Position numbers and translations under genes: made by a program. A stretch of 64,000 nucleotides of DNA, from positions 112,237 to 176,236 of the forward strand of contig NZ_FQTW01000006.1 in assembly GCF_900129035.1 (NCBI RefSeq), in the 5' to 3' direction. The notes beneath the pieces were generated by a model. The model was not told where the DNA came from. It searched no databases and saw nothing but the letters and a program-made list of their open reading frames with translations. Below are positions 8,647-17,664 of the stretch, in pieces; the stretch's first letter is position 1; every line of letters begins with the position of its first letter. This stretch comes from Psychroflexus salarius (GTDB taxonomy: Bacteria > Bacteroidota > Bacteroidia > Flavobacteriales > Flavobacteriaceae).

Positions 8647-8658
8647 AAGTTTTGGCAA

Positions 8659-8697
8659 TTAAATTAGCGTACAAGTAATATGATCATTATCTTGCAT
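8659..8697 (-). CDS. Possible 12-codon leader peptide
   Basis: ATG at 8697 opens a 12-residue frame, MQDNDHITCTLI, stopping 13 bases before the leader terminator stem. It could couple translation to attenuation. A frame this short arises easily by chance, and there is no amino-acid run that points to a regulatory signal. Confidence 0.2.
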   Translation of the reverse strand: MQDNDHITCTLI

Positions 8698-8733
8698 AAC
8701 TGAATTTTGTATTGCCTTCTTAACGTGTCGATA

Positions 8734-8765
8734 CAAATATATATCATTATTGATATATAAACAAA
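8734..8765 (-). promoter_or_regulatory. Minus-strand promoter overlapped by a 9-bp palindrome
   Basis: On the minus strand TTTG (8765-8762), 20 bases, TATATTTG (8741-8734). TATATATCA (8738-8746) and TGATATATA (8751-8759), a perfect inverted repeat with a TTAT centre, lie in the spacer and overlap the -7 box. This is the natural place for a repressor, most simply the CI-like protein encoded divergently at 8781. Confidence 0.65.
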
Positions 8766-8780
8766 TAATTTTTATCAAAA

Positions 8781-9110
8781 ATGATAGATTTTTTTGAAAG
8801 ATTAGATAAATACATGATTTACAAAGGTTTAAATGATAATAAATTATCTAAAGAAACTGGTATATCTAATGGTCTTATTGGTAAAGCAAGAAAAAGAGGG
8901 TCGCTTTCAGGTCAAAATATATCAAAATTGATAAACACTTATCAAGATTTGTCAGCCGACTGGTTGTTTCGTGGTGAAGGAGAAATGATTAAGGTAAATG
9001 AAAAAAACGACAATCATATTGAGGACAAAGACTATGTGATAAAATTACAAAAGAAAACTATTGAAGCCTTAGAAGATAAAATTAAACGATTGGAAAAAGG
9101 TAAGAAATAG
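8781..9110 (+). CDS. CI-like helix-turn-helix regulator heading the dnd operon
   Basis: 109 aa. The N-terminal helix-turn-helix (LDKYMIYKGLNDNKLSKETGISNGLIGKARKRGSLSG, about residues 6-42) is followed by INTYQDLSADWLFRGEGEM, a segment I recall from phage CI-type repressors of Bacteroidota. The rest is a coiled-coil tail (KLQKKTIEALEDKIKRLEK) for dimerisation. There is no peptidase domain. It stops 17 bases before dndC, so it is probably cotranscribed with the modification genes, where dndB or another regulator often sits. The palindrome at 8738-8759 in the divergent region is a candidate operator. Confidence 0.75.
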   Translation: MIDFFERLDKYMIYKGLNDNKLSKETGISNGLIGKARKRGSLSGQNISKLINTYQDLSADWLFRGEGEMIKVNEKNDNHIEDKDYVIKLQKKTIEALEDKIKRLEKGKK

Positions 9111-9117
9111 AAAACCA

Positions 9118-9127
9118 TTAACGTGTC
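9118..9127 (+). repeat. TTAACGTGTC motif abutting dndC start
   Basis: This 10-mer ends directly at the dndC ATG. Identical copies occur at 8720-8729 and, inverted, at 20053-20062 around the start of the restriction operon. Confidence 0.5.
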
Positions 9128-10489
9128 ATGTCAAAAATAAAATTAAAAAAAGCTGAAGAAATTATTGATGAAATAATTGATCAGTATGCTTATAGTGGCG
9201 ACTCTAATAGACCATGGATAATTGGTTTTAGTGGTGGCAAAGACTCTACCGTTTTATTAACCTTAGTTTGGACAGCCTTAAAACGGTTCAAAAAGCAAGC
9301 ACCAATGCCATTTCAATTAAAAAGGCCTGTGCATGTGGTTTGTAATGATACTATGGTAGAGAATCCTATTATTTCTAATTACGTTGATGATGTTTTATCA
9401 AAAATAGATCATGAAGCTCGTGAACAAGGACTCCCCATTTTTGTTCAAAAAACAACACCTAAATTAGAAGAATCGTTTTGGATCAATGTTTTAGGAAAAG
9501 GTTATCCCGTCCCAAATAATACGTTTAGATGGTGTACAGATCGGTTAAAAATTAAGCCTACTTCAAACTTTCTTTTAGAGCAAATTGATAAAATGGGTGA
9601 AGCTATCGTTTTACTCGGTACACGATATGAAGAAAGTGCCACGCGTGAGCGTTCTATGAAAAAGCATGAAGTAGAAGGAAGCCGTTTATCTAAGCACGGA
9701 ACCACACCAAACACCTATGTTTATGCACCAATAAAAAGCTTAATGCTTGAAGAAGTTTGGTATATCATTAATGCTGTGCCTTCGCCTTGGGGTTTTGATA
9801 ATTCAATTTTATTTCAAATTTATGCGGACGCTAGTGCTGATGACTATGAATGTCCGACAGTAGTGACCAATAAAAAACATTCTTCTTGTGGTCAATCACG
9901 TTTTGGTTGTTGGACATGTACCGTTGTAAAACAAGATAAATCTATGTCTGCTCTTATAGAAAACGGACAAGAATGGATGGCACCACTTTTAAAATTTAGA
10001 AACAATTTAGTTGACAATAGAAATATAGGCGAGAACCGAATGCCTAAAAGAAGAAACGGTGCTCCTGCAGTAGATGATGATGGACGAAACTTTGGACCTT
10101 ATACTCCAAAATATCGTGCAGATACTTTAAAAGAACTTTTAAAAACACAAAAAGAAGTACAAAAAGACCGACCACATATTACCTTAATTAATAACCAAGA
10201 ATTAATTGCCATTCAAGTCATCTGGAATAGAGATATGATTTTTGAATATAGCGTTTCTGAGATTTACAAAGAGGTGTACGGTAAAAATATAAGCACAAAC
10301 AACATTAAATCTTTAGATGATACTGAGCGAAGAATCCTTAAAGAAACTTGTGAAGATGATGCCAATTACTATCATTTGATTGATAATTTAATTTCCCTGC
10401 AAGAATCAAAAACTTTAATGCTTTCTAAATACGGATTGCATAATGATGTAGAACGAAGAATCGAAGAGTTTGTAAACAAAAGCTTATAA
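9128..10489 (+). CDS. dndC: DNA phosphorothioation protein DndC (PAPS-reductase-like, Fe-S)
   Basis: 453 aa. DndC works with DndD and DndE and a cysteine desulfurase to replace a non-bridging phosphate oxygen in DNA with sulfur. The PP-loop IIGFSGGKDSTVLL (SGGKDS at residues 35-40) binds ATP. FRWCTDRLKIKP (Cys136) and GTRYEESATRERSM follow as in the PAPS reductase/DndC family. Cys242, Cys254, Cys261 and Cys264, within ECP and SSCGQSRFGCWTC, are the expected 4Fe-4S ligands. The length is typical of DndC. Its stop overlaps the dndD start (TAATG). No dndA is seen; a housekeeping IscS would have to supply sulfur, which is known for some Dnd systems. Confidence 0.93.
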   Translation: MSKIKLKKAEEIIDEIIDQYAYSGDSNRPWIIGFSGGKDSTVLLTLVWTALKRFKKQAPMPFQLKRPVHVVCNDTMVENPIISNYVDDVLSKIDHEAREQGLPIFVQKTTPKLEESFWINVLGKGYPVPNNTFRWCTDRLKIKPTSNFLLEQIDKMGEAIVLLGTRYEESATRERSMKKHEVEGSRLSKHGTTPNTYVYAPIKSLMLEEVWYIINAVPSPWGFDNSILFQIYADASADDYECPTVVTNKKHSSCGQSRFGCWTCTVVKQDKSMSALIENGQEWMAPLLKFRNNLVDNRNIGENRMPKRRNGAPAVDDDGRNFGPYTPKYRADTLKELLKTQKEVQKDRPHITLINNQELIAIQVIWNRDMIFEYSVSEIYKEVYGKNISTNNIKSLDDTERRILKETCEDDANYYHLIDNLISLQESKTLMLSKYGLHNDVERRIEEFVNKSL

Positions 10490-12582
10490 TGCGAATTGAC
10501 CAGATTGAAATAAAAAACTTTAGAATTTACAAAGGGAGCAATCTTATAGATTTTAAGAAAAAAAAGAAATCAAATATTTACTTGATTGCAGGTAAGAATG
10601 GCTTTGGTAAAACCAGTTTTTTAACTTCCTTAGTCTGGGTTTTTTACGGTAAGCTAATCGCTCAAGTAGAAGATAAATACCGCAAAGACATCAAAAAAGC
10701 AGGTGGTTATCAAGATTACCTTGATACACAGTTCAATAATGAAATAAAACTAAGCTCAGCGCCTAAAATCATGGAAGTGAATGTCACTTTAAGTGATGTA
10801 GTTATACCGTCAGTACCCTGCAAAAAGGTGGAAATAAAAAGAACTTACAATTTTGAAACCAAGGAAGAAACTTTACAATTGCTTATAGATGGTAGCGAAA
10901 ATGAATTAACAAAAGATGTGGGTTATGAAGTTTTTATTAATGATTTTCTTCTACCTAGAGAAATTGCTAAGTTTTTCTTTTTCGATGCCGAAAAAATTGT
11001 TTCGTTAGCAGAAGCTAAATCTAAATCCGAATTAAGAAGTTTAAGTAAAGCTTATTCTGAGGTACTTGGGATCAAAAAATACGAAGAGCTCAAACGCAAC
11101 TTAGAAGTGCTACTTTCTAACTTAAGAAGACGCGGTGTTTCTGAACAAGAAAAAGAGAAACTCAACCAACTTATTGCTAAAGATCAAGAGCTTAGCAAGC
11201 TCATTGATTACAATCAGGAACAGCAAGATGACCTTGACATTAGAGCGTCTAATTTAAAAGCAAAATCTGATGCACTTCAAGAAAAATTAATTAGAGAAGG
11301 AAACGCTATTACTTTAGAAGAACTCAAAGCTTTAAAAAAGGAACGTGAAGACCTTAAAAAAGCAATTGAAGTCACTAAACAAAAGCTTAAAAAACATTAC
11401 GAACTTTTACCATTCTTAATCGCAAGTGAACAAGTAGAACAACTTAAAAATCAATTAGAGCTTGAAAGTAAGGTACAGAACCACCATTTTAGTTTAAGTA
11501 TTTATAAGTCTAAACTGGAAACATTCAGCCAAGAATTAATTAAAGATTTATCTGGAATAACAGATGATAAAAAGGTACAGCAACAACTCGAAGAGCTCAC
11601 AAAAAAAGCCTATAAACGTGAACTTAAAAAGGAAGAAAAAGCAAATGCTTTAGATCAATCTAAAGTATTACTTGACTTTACAGAAGAAGAACACCGTGAA
11701 TTTTTAGCTTTATATAAGCATTTGCAAACCAGTTTTAAGTCACAGATTGAGCAATTAGTTCAAGAAGAAAAAAACAACCGAATTAATTACAGCCGTGTTA
11801 GCCGAAAAATAAAACAAGGTGAAGCTAGAAAAGATAATCACTTAGCCAAAAAACTGAGAGATGAGAAACAAAAAATTGACCAAGCTTTAAACCAAATTAA
11901 AGAAGATAAAAATAAGTTAGCTGAAGAGTTTGGCAGTTTAAATTCTCAACACACATCCCACAAAAAAGTTTTATCTGAATTTGAGAAGAACTTTAATTTA
12001 ATTGAACAAGACCTTAAAAAGTATCAAGTCACAGAGAAGTTACTTAATAAAATTAAAACGGTTATTGGTCGTATAAAAGAAGAAAAAAAGTTTGCCCTAC
12101 AAAAAACTATTGTGTTAGGCTTAAAGCGTTTGATGCACAAAGACAATTTTGTAAAAGATGTACAAGTAAACATCCGAGAAGATGTGATGGATATTGATTT
12201 AATTGGTGAAAACAACAATATTATTGATAAAGATAACTTGTCTAAAGGTGAGCAACAATTATATGCTACTGCTTTACTAAAAGCTTTGGTAGATGAATCT
12301 GGCATTGAATTCCCCGTATTTATAGATAGTCCATTGCAAAAATTTGATAAAGACCACTCTAAAAATATTATAGAAGAGTTTTACCCTAATATTTCTAATC
12401 AGGTAGTTTTATTCCCACTGCTTGAAAAAGAGTTGACAGAAAAAGAATATAACTTGATGAAACCAAACTTAAGCCAAGTATATATGATCCAGCATAACGA
12501 AACTGGCTCAGCCTTCCAGCAATACAAATTAAACCAATTGTTTAAAGCTTTTAAAGAAGAAGACCATGTTTACGCACGTTAG
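10489..12582 (+). CDS. dndD: DNA phosphorothioation ATPase DndD (SMC-like)
   Basis: 697 aa. An ABC/SMC-type ATPase needed for phosphorothioate incorporation, thought to act on DNA structure or nicking. Walker A AGKNGFGKTSF at about residues 34-44, then a long coiled coil (about 200-530) without a CxxC zinc hook. The signature NLSKGEQQL is at 583-591, and Walker B-like FPVFIDSPLQKFD at about 607-619. DSPLQ...D after Walker B and the early IKNFRIYKGSN are DndD features. The gene is coupled to dndC (one-base overlap) and overlaps dndE by 17 bases. Confidence 0.92.
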   Translation: MRIDQIEIKNFRIYKGSNLIDFKKKKKSNIYLIAGKNGFGKTSFLTSLVWVFYGKLIAQVEDKYRKDIKKAGGYQDYLDTQFNNEIKLSSAPKIMEVNVTLSDVVIPSVPCKKVEIKRTYNFETKEETLQLLIDGSENELTKDVGYEVFINDFLLPREIAKFFFFDAEKIVSLAEAKSKSELRSLSKAYSEVLGIKKYEELKRNLEVLLSNLRRRGVSEQEKEKLNQLIAKDQELSKLIDYNQEQQDDLDIRASNLKAKSDALQEKLIREGNAITLEELKALKKEREDLKKAIEVTKQKLKKHYELLPFLIASEQVEQLKNQLELESKVQNHHFSLSIYKSKLETFSQELIKDLSGITDDKKVQQQLEELTKKAYKRELKKEEKANALDQSKVLLDFTEEEHREFLALYKHLQTSFKSQIEQLVQEEKNNRINYSRVSRKIKQGEARKDNHLAKKLRDEKQKIDQALNQIKEDKNKLAEEFGSLNSQHTSHKKVLSEFEKNFNLIEQDLKKYQVTEKLLNKIKTVIGRIKEEKKFALQKTIVLGLKRLMHKDNFVKDVQVNIREDVMDIDLIGENNNIIDKDNLSKGEQQLYATALLKALVDESGIEFPVFIDSPLQKFDKDHSKNIIEEFYPNISNQVVLFPLLEKELTEKEYNLMKPNLSQVYMIQHNETGSAFQQYKLNQLFKAFKEEDHVYAR

Positions 12583-12919
12583 AACTAGTAAAGCCAATAA
12601 AGAAGTGGTATCTCAATTGACCAGAAAACTTAATTTGGGTGCAGAAAACGTGATTGCCCGCATTGCTTTGGCTTACTCTTTAAAAACCAATAAAAAACTT
12701 GATTTAAGCGACATCCAAGATTCTGGTGGTAAAGAATATTCTCGAAAAGTTTTATTTGGCGATTATGATAAATACTATTTAGCTTTAGTGGCTCAACATT
12801 ATCAATTACATATTAGCAATCAAGATTTGGGGAAATATGTGAAGATGCATGTTGATGATGGGTTGGATTTAATAAAAGATAAAAATCATTTTAAAGATAC
12901 GCTTAACCTTTTTACTTAA
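12566..12919 (+). CDS. dndE: DNA phosphorothioation protein DndE
   Basis: 117 aa, the normal size. DndE is a small tetrameric protein with affinity for nicked double-stranded DNA and is essential for modification. Family features seen are VRTSKANKEVVSQLTRKLNLGAENVIARIALAYSL at the start, GKEYSRKVLFGDYDKYYLAL in the middle, and KMHVDDGLDLI near the end. It starts inside the 3' end of dndD. Confidence 0.9.
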   Translation: MFTHVRTSKANKEVVSQLTRKLNLGAENVIARIALAYSLKTNKKLDLSDIQDSGGKEYSRKVLFGDYDKYYLALVAQHYQLHISNQDLGKYVKMHVDDGLDLIKDKNHFKDTLNLFT

Positions 12920-12927
12920 AAACAATT

Positions 12928-14031
12928 ATGGATAAAGAAAATAAATTTAGAAAGATAAATTATTCTAAGATAAAACTAGATCCTGAAAACCCGAGACTAC
13001 CTGGTTCATTTAGAAGAGGTAGGAAAGAAGAAAAAGATCTAATTAACTGGATGTTATTAGAGGCAGCTACAGTTGAGCTCATGTACGCAATCGGACAAAA
13101 TGGTTACTTTATTGGAGAACAACTATTAGTCGTTGAAGATAAAGAAAACCCTGAAAATTATATAGTAATTGAAGGGAACAGAAGATTGACTGCGGTGAAG
13201 CTTCTTAACGAACCTGAGTTAGCAAATGTTAAGAAATCTGCTATTAGTGAGGTTATTGAAAATACTGAAGAAAGACCACAAGACATACCTTGTCTTGTTT
13301 TTGAAGATAAAAGTGAAATTTTAAAATATCTAGGCTTCAGGCACATAACTGGTATTAAGTCGTGGAAACTTCTGCAAAAGGCAAGTTATTTGTATGATGT
13401 TTATCATAATGAGTTTGATGATAAAAACTTTATTACTAAATGTAGAAATATTGCAAAAAATATTGGAAGTTCATCAAACTATGTTAGGAGGTTAATCACA
13501 GCCTTTAATATTTTCAAAAAGGTAGAAGACGAAGGGTTTTATTCAATTTCAGGATTAGATGACACTAAGTTTCACCTTAATTATCTCGTAGATGCTCTTA
13601 ATAAAAAGAATATCAAAGAACATATTGGAGTTAACATCAATTCTAATACTCCTTTGAAAGATTTAAATCAGAAAAATTTAAAAGAATTAATTTTTTGGTG
13701 GTTTGAAAAAACTGAAGGGCTTCCTAGAGTAATTGGAGATAGTGATGGTTTAAAAAAATTGGATTTAATTTTAGGAAGTGAAAAAGCACTAGAAGCATTT
13801 AGAGATGGTAAAAGTATAGACGATTCGGTTGAACTAACTAAGGATATAGATTCAATATTTAGGACAGAAATAATAAAATCACTTGAAAGACTTGAAAGTG
13901 CTGATAATTTAACTCATAAGGTAGAAGATTTTTATTCAAATCTATATGAAGATTTAAAAATGATAAGAAAGCTAGCACTTAAAATAAAAGAATACAAAGA
14001 CCAAATTGAAGATTCAAAAGATGAGTTTTAA
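12928..14031 (+). CDS. ParB/sulfiredoxin-fold protein in the dnd operon
   Basis: 367 aa. The N-terminus has a ParB-like domain: the entry motif KIKLDPENPRLPG (about 15-27) and VIEGNRRLTAVKLL (EGNRR at 82-86), equivalent to the G-E-R-R motif that binds CTP in ParB proteins. The middle (about 180-270) looks like the DNA-binding helical part, and the C-terminus is coiled coil. It begins nine bases after dndE. Phosphorothioation clusters often carry DndB, a transcriptional repressor with a DGQHR domain. I see no DGQHR here, and this protein sits in a similar role or position; that it replaces DndB is inference. A nuclease role is an alternative. Confidence 0.7.
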   Translation: MDKENKFRKINYSKIKLDPENPRLPGSFRRGRKEEKDLINWMLLEAATVELMYAIGQNGYFIGEQLLVVEDKENPENYIVIEGNRRLTAVKLLNEPELANVKKSAISEVIENTEERPQDIPCLVFEDKSEILKYLGFRHITGIKSWKLLQKASYLYDVYHNEFDDKNFITKCRNIAKNIGSSSNYVRRLITAFNIFKKVEDEGFYSISGLDDTKFHLNYLVDALNKKNIKEHIGVNINSNTPLKDLNQKNLKELIFWWFEKTEGLPRVIGDSDGLKKLDLILGSEKALEAFRDGKSIDDSVELTKDIDSIFRTEIIKSLERLESADNLTHKVEDFYSNLYEDLKMIRKLALKIKEYKDQIEDSKDEF

Positions 14032-14977
14032 AAGTAATATTAATGAAGCATACACCAACTATAAGGGTATCGACAAGCCAGATTACAAAAGACATGACTT
14101 AACTGCTTATACTGATTTTTTGGAGCTGATGTCTCTTTTTTCAAATTCAGATGGTGTCACAAGAGGAGATTTTCAAGATAGATTATTTGGAACAGATGAT
14201 TATGATAAAGCCGAAATTAGGGATAAAGATGAAATCTTTGTGAATAATATTTTTGAAAAGGCTATTCAAAGGTCAGTATTATACTCTGATAACTACCCAT
14301 TCTATATTGAAAAAAATCAATCTGAAATATTGAGATTAAAAAATGGATTAAATGACTCGAGAAAGTTATATCTTTTATTACTGGTTTGCTCTAACTTAAA
14401 CATTTTCAATTCATTTCAAAACCTCCTTACTAGTGAATTTGAGAAATTATCTGCAATAACTTTAAAAGACTTTTTACCAAAAAATGCTGTCGTAAAAGAA
14501 TTTGGGGAAAACTCTGATTATAGAGGTAATACAATTACAAAAATCACAAATCTTGCTAATGATGCTGGGCTAAAACTAAATGATGAAGAAATTGAAGATA
14601 TTAGTCCTTATAATTCTAAAGAAAAAGGATGTGACATTTTTTCATGGATTAATTTCGATGATTCGAATAAAAACAAATTGGTCTTTATTACACAATGTAC
14701 TTGTCAAAAAATATTTGAGTCAAAGCTATCGGAAGTAAATAGATTCGCAGAATATTTTAACTTTTATAAAAAAGAGCCAATTCAGTTATTTTTTATACCC
14801 TTCAGTTACGTAAATCGTGAAAAAAAATTTGAGAACACTAATAAATTCATAAAAGACTACCTATACTTCGAAAGATTCAGAATCATAACTACTTGCAAAA
14901 GCTTGAATTTTTCCGAATTTCAAGCTTCCAAAATAATAGATGAACTTATTGAATATCAAGAAAATTATATTGAATGA
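14021..14977 (+). CDS. Putative PD-(D/E)XK-like protein in the dnd operon
   Basis: 318 aa from ATG 14021; a TTG 15 bases earlier is less likely. It overlaps the preceding gene by 11 bases, so it belongs to the modification operon. No family is recognised with certainty. Residues about 203-235 read GCDIFSWINFDDSN, a short gap, then KLVFITQCTCQK. An Asp (205), a beta-strand, a second strand ending in Gln-Cys (225-226), then a conserved aromatic and Lys resemble restriction-endonuclease-fold proteins of defence operons (D...QC..), where the usual catalytic Lys of QxK is replaced. It may be an inactive or atypical nuclease. The 3' end meets the convergent operon with only three bases between. Confidence 0.5.
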   Translation: MSFKSNINEAYTNYKGIDKPDYKRHDLTAYTDFLELMSLFSNSDGVTRGDFQDRLFGTDDYDKAEIRDKDEIFVNNIFEKAIQRSVLYSDNYPFYIEKNQSEILRLKNGLNDSRKLYLLLLVCSNLNIFNSFQNLLTSEFEKLSAITLKDFLPKNAVVKEFGENSDYRGNTITKITNLANDAGLKLNDEEIEDISPYNSKEKGCDIFSWINFDDSNKNKLVFITQCTCQKIFESKLSEVNRFAEYFNFYKKEPIQLFFIPFSYVNREKKFENTNKFIKDYLYFERFRIITTCKSLNFSEFQASKIIDELIEYQENYIE

Positions 14978-14980
14978 ATC

Positions 14981-15460
14981 TTACTCATTCATCAAATCCA
15001 CAAACAAATAACTAGAATTAATCAAGTTATCATTTTCCCATTCTTCTTGGAGATATTGTAAACCACCATTAGCATAGCTTTCAATAAACTCCACAATATT
15101 GCTAACAACAACGTTAAGTTCTTTTTCGTCCATATCTTCCAAATCATTCCAGTCAAACCCAATTTCTTCACTATGACTAAAAACAATCATCAATAAAAAA
15201 TCGACCAGACTAGAATCACGTTTCCATTTGCCTATTTCTACAAAATCTTTGGTTGAGTTTCTGGGTGGTAAGGGTAGTTTTAAACCTTTTTTTAAGCCCA
15301 ACCTAAAGGCATAAATATAGAGCTCATAAATAGGTCCAAATTGACTGTATTCTGATTTTGATTGTCCTTTGTTAGCAAAAGCTTCAATAACAGGAATCTT
15401 ACTTTTTGCGTATCTTGGTTTTTTTACTAATATATTATTCCTAAATTCTTGTGCTGTCAT
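14981..15460 (-). CDS. Small phosphorothioation-associated protein (dnd-associated protein 4-like)
   Basis: 159 aa, acidic and soluble. It starts EFRNNILVKKPRYAKSKIPVIEAFANKG and contains FGPIYELYIYAFRLGLKKGLKLPLPP and VDFLLMIVFSHSEEIGFDWNDL. Length and position, last in an operon with an SMC-like ATPase and a helicase beside dnd genes, match what I remember of the dnd system-associated protein 4 family. The match is from memory and not verified. No catalytic motif is seen. It is separated by six bases from the ATPase gene. Confidence 0.6.
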   Translation of the reverse strand: MTAQEFRNNILVKKPRYAKSKIPVIEAFANKGQSKSEYSQFGPIYELYIYAFRLGLKKGLKLPLPPRNSTKDFVEIGKWKRDSSLVDFLLMIVFSHSEEIGFDWNDLEDMDEKELNVVVSNIVEFIESYANGGLQYLQEEWENDNLINSSYLFVDLMNE

Positions 15461-15466
15461 AACTTC

Positions 15467-17662
15467 TTATTTCAACTTTGTTTTTGTGGTTACTAATTCA
15501 ATTTGTTCGGCATTTTCAGGAACGTGATTTACATACATGGTTTTTACTCTTTCGTCTTTTAATAGTCGTTTACCAAGTTCATTAATTTTCATATCGTCTT
15601 CTTGCTTGTATAATTCTTTGACTAATACAATACTTTGCGGAAAGACATCTCCGATAGCTTCAAAAAAGCCTTCCGTAAAGCCTTCACCAAAAGCAGAAAT
15701 AGGGGCATCAGCTAATAAAGGATAATTATATTCGGCATTATTAGCAGAGATAATTGCCATAACCACAGAGAATTTTTTCATGCGTTGGAAACCTTCAGAA
15801 CTTCCATATACAGAATTACCTTTACTATCTAAGTAATTAAAATTAATTGAGCCATTAGGATTTTTCTCAAATTTTAAAATCCCACCAGATAAATCGTTGT
15901 TCTTGATAAGATTTTTGAAGTGAATATTAGCATGTTCTTCCAGCAAATTAATCATCCCATCAAAAACTTTATCCTTTGCTTTACTTGCTGCTTCTTCTAA
16001 GTCGCTAAGTACTTCGTAATTTTCATTATATCCATCTGGAATATTATTAGATTTATTTAAGCTCTTAACTTCTTCATTAATCAATTTTAAATCTTTCTTT
16101 AGCTGATTTATTTTAGGTATAATAATGTCATTAATTTTATTTTCTGCACTAGAAATTCTACGGACAGCGCCATTATAGCTACTTATGACATCTTTTGCTG
16201 ATTGATCCTGATCATGCCCAGCAATCATTATAGAATTACGATCATCTTCTAAAGACTTTATTCTCTTTTTTAAACGTTCAATACTATCTTTTAATTCAAC
16301 CTCTTTTTCTTTGGTTTTAATAATCGAATCTTTAATACCATCAAGTTTATTATAAAAGGGCTGAGCATTAATTTGTAAGTCACCAAAGAAATTTTTTAAA
16401 TCATTTTTTACAAATGGTTTCTCACTTTGTTTATCTTTAGTTCTATTCTTTAACTTTACTAAGTTTTTATATTCAGGAGTCCCTTCTTTTGCCTCTCTAT
16501 TACAAACATAACAATGCTCATCATCTATCATATTTTGAAGTGATACCGAATCGGGAGAATTTTCAGGTAAGAAATGGAAATACTCGTTTGGATTCTCTTC
16601 TACATTCTTAAGTGCTTTTTTCTCGTATCGCTTCTCAATAAACTCATCATTAAGTTCTCTAAACTTTTCAACTTCTTGCTCAAACCCTAAAGCAATCCAA
16701 GCAAAATTTCCGTCAAAAAAACGATTATTAATTCGATCTAAAAAGGTTTCAAATTCTTCTTGTTTTTCCCGTAACCTTTTTCTTAAGGGCTTTAATTTAT
16801 CGTCAAATTCTTTCCTTTTCTCTGCATTTGCATATAGCTTGTCTAATTCATTTTTTTCAGCTTCTGCATTAGCTAAAGTCTCATTAAACTGTTTGAGTTT
16901 TAATTGTTCTTGCTCGAGCGCTTGTTCAATTTTTTCTTTTTCTTCAACTGCATTGTTGAAGCGTTCATTTTGGGAGTCGTTCGCTTTTATTTGTTTTTGC
17001 ACATCTTTAAAAGCCTTTTCTTTAAACTCTTCTAGGAGTTTATGTATTTGCTCGTATTTCTTTATATCGGTTAGATTCTCAACAGCCTTTTCTATACTTT
17101 CTTTTTTACTGAAATCTATAATATCGTCAACTTCTTCACCTTGTAGAAAAGAATATTGCCTAAATGCAGGCATGATCAGTTTGTCTATGATTTTTTTCTT
17201 TTCATTTTCATCATAGACAGGTTTGTACTTATGTAAAACTAACTCAGTTCTATTGACTTCTAATTCGTTCATCACGAACTGCCAACTGTTTTCATCTGTT
17301 ATATTCTCATCTAAGCGTGTTGCCGTAAATGATTTTATGATTTGATATTTATATCTTGTTCCACTTGTATATTCTACACAAACACCACAAGTTAGATAAT
17401 CATTTACAGCGGTTTCGTTCTTTGCTTTATCGGAGATGATTTTTACTCCAGCATTTTTAATATTTATTTTCTGTTTTGTATCAGAATCTAAAATTTGATC
17501 GTAAAACAGCCATAAAAAAGCATTGAAAAATTTTGATTTACCAGCACCATTATCTGCTACTATTATATTTATGCCTTCTTCAAGTTTATAAGTATTGTCT
17601 TCAAAATCACCATAGTAATTGAAGAAGTTCTTAAAACTAATACTATTAATAATTGATGCCAT
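15467..17662 (-). CDS. Rad50/SMC-like ATPase of the restriction operon
   Basis: 731 aa. Walker A ADNGAGKSKFFNAF at about 36-49, then long coiled-coil arms around a CYVC motif (near residue 386), which is a Rad50-type zinc hook. SSEGFQRMKKFSVVMAI stands in the signature position, and YPLLADAPISAFGEGF in the Walker B position. It differs from DndD in the hook and in LADAP instead of DSPLQ. Rad50-like ATPases usually open DNA ends for a partner nuclease; here the PLD-helicase two genes upstream would be that partner, by inference. It is three bases from the 67-aa gene. Confidence 0.85.
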   Translation of the reverse strand: MASIINSISFKNFFNYYGDFEDNTYKLEEGINIIVADNGAGKSKFFNAFLWLFYDQILDSDTKQKINIKNAGVKIISDKAKNETAVNDYLTCGVCVEYTSGTRYKYQIIKSFTATRLDENITDENSWQFVMNELEVNRTELVLHKYKPVYDENEKKKIIDKLIMPAFRQYSFLQGEEVDDIIDFSKKESIEKAVENLTDIKKYEQIHKLLEEFKEKAFKDVQKQIKANDSQNERFNNAVEEKEKIEQALEQEQLKLKQFNETLANAEAEKNELDKLYANAEKRKEFDDKLKPLRKRLREKQEEFETFLDRINNRFFDGNFAWIALGFEQEVEKFRELNDEFIEKRYEKKALKNVEENPNEYFHFLPENSPDSVSLQNMIDDEHCYVCNREAKEGTPEYKNLVKLKNRTKDKQSEKPFVKNDLKNFFGDLQINAQPFYNKLDGIKDSIIKTKEKEVELKDSIERLKKRIKSLEDDRNSIMIAGHDQDQSAKDVISSYNGAVRRISSAENKINDIIIPKINQLKKDLKLINEEVKSLNKSNNIPDGYNENYEVLSDLEEAASKAKDKVFDGMINLLEEHANIHFKNLIKNNDLSGGILKFEKNPNGSINFNYLDSKGNSVYGSSEGFQRMKKFSVVMAIISANNAEYNYPLLADAPISAFGEGFTEGFFEAIGDVFPQSIVLVKELYKQEDDMKINELGKRLLKDERVKTMYVNHVPENAEQIELVTTKTKLK

Positions 17663-17664
17663 AG

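Noticed and set aside
8605..8658. N-terminal extension of the 110-aa protein
   Set aside because: It would be encoded by the leader terminator hairpin; the family start MGFFSW lies at 8604.
14006..14020. TTG start for the nuclease-like gene
   Set aside because: ATG 14021 is 15 bases downstream, keeps the overlap with the preceding gene short and needs no rare start.
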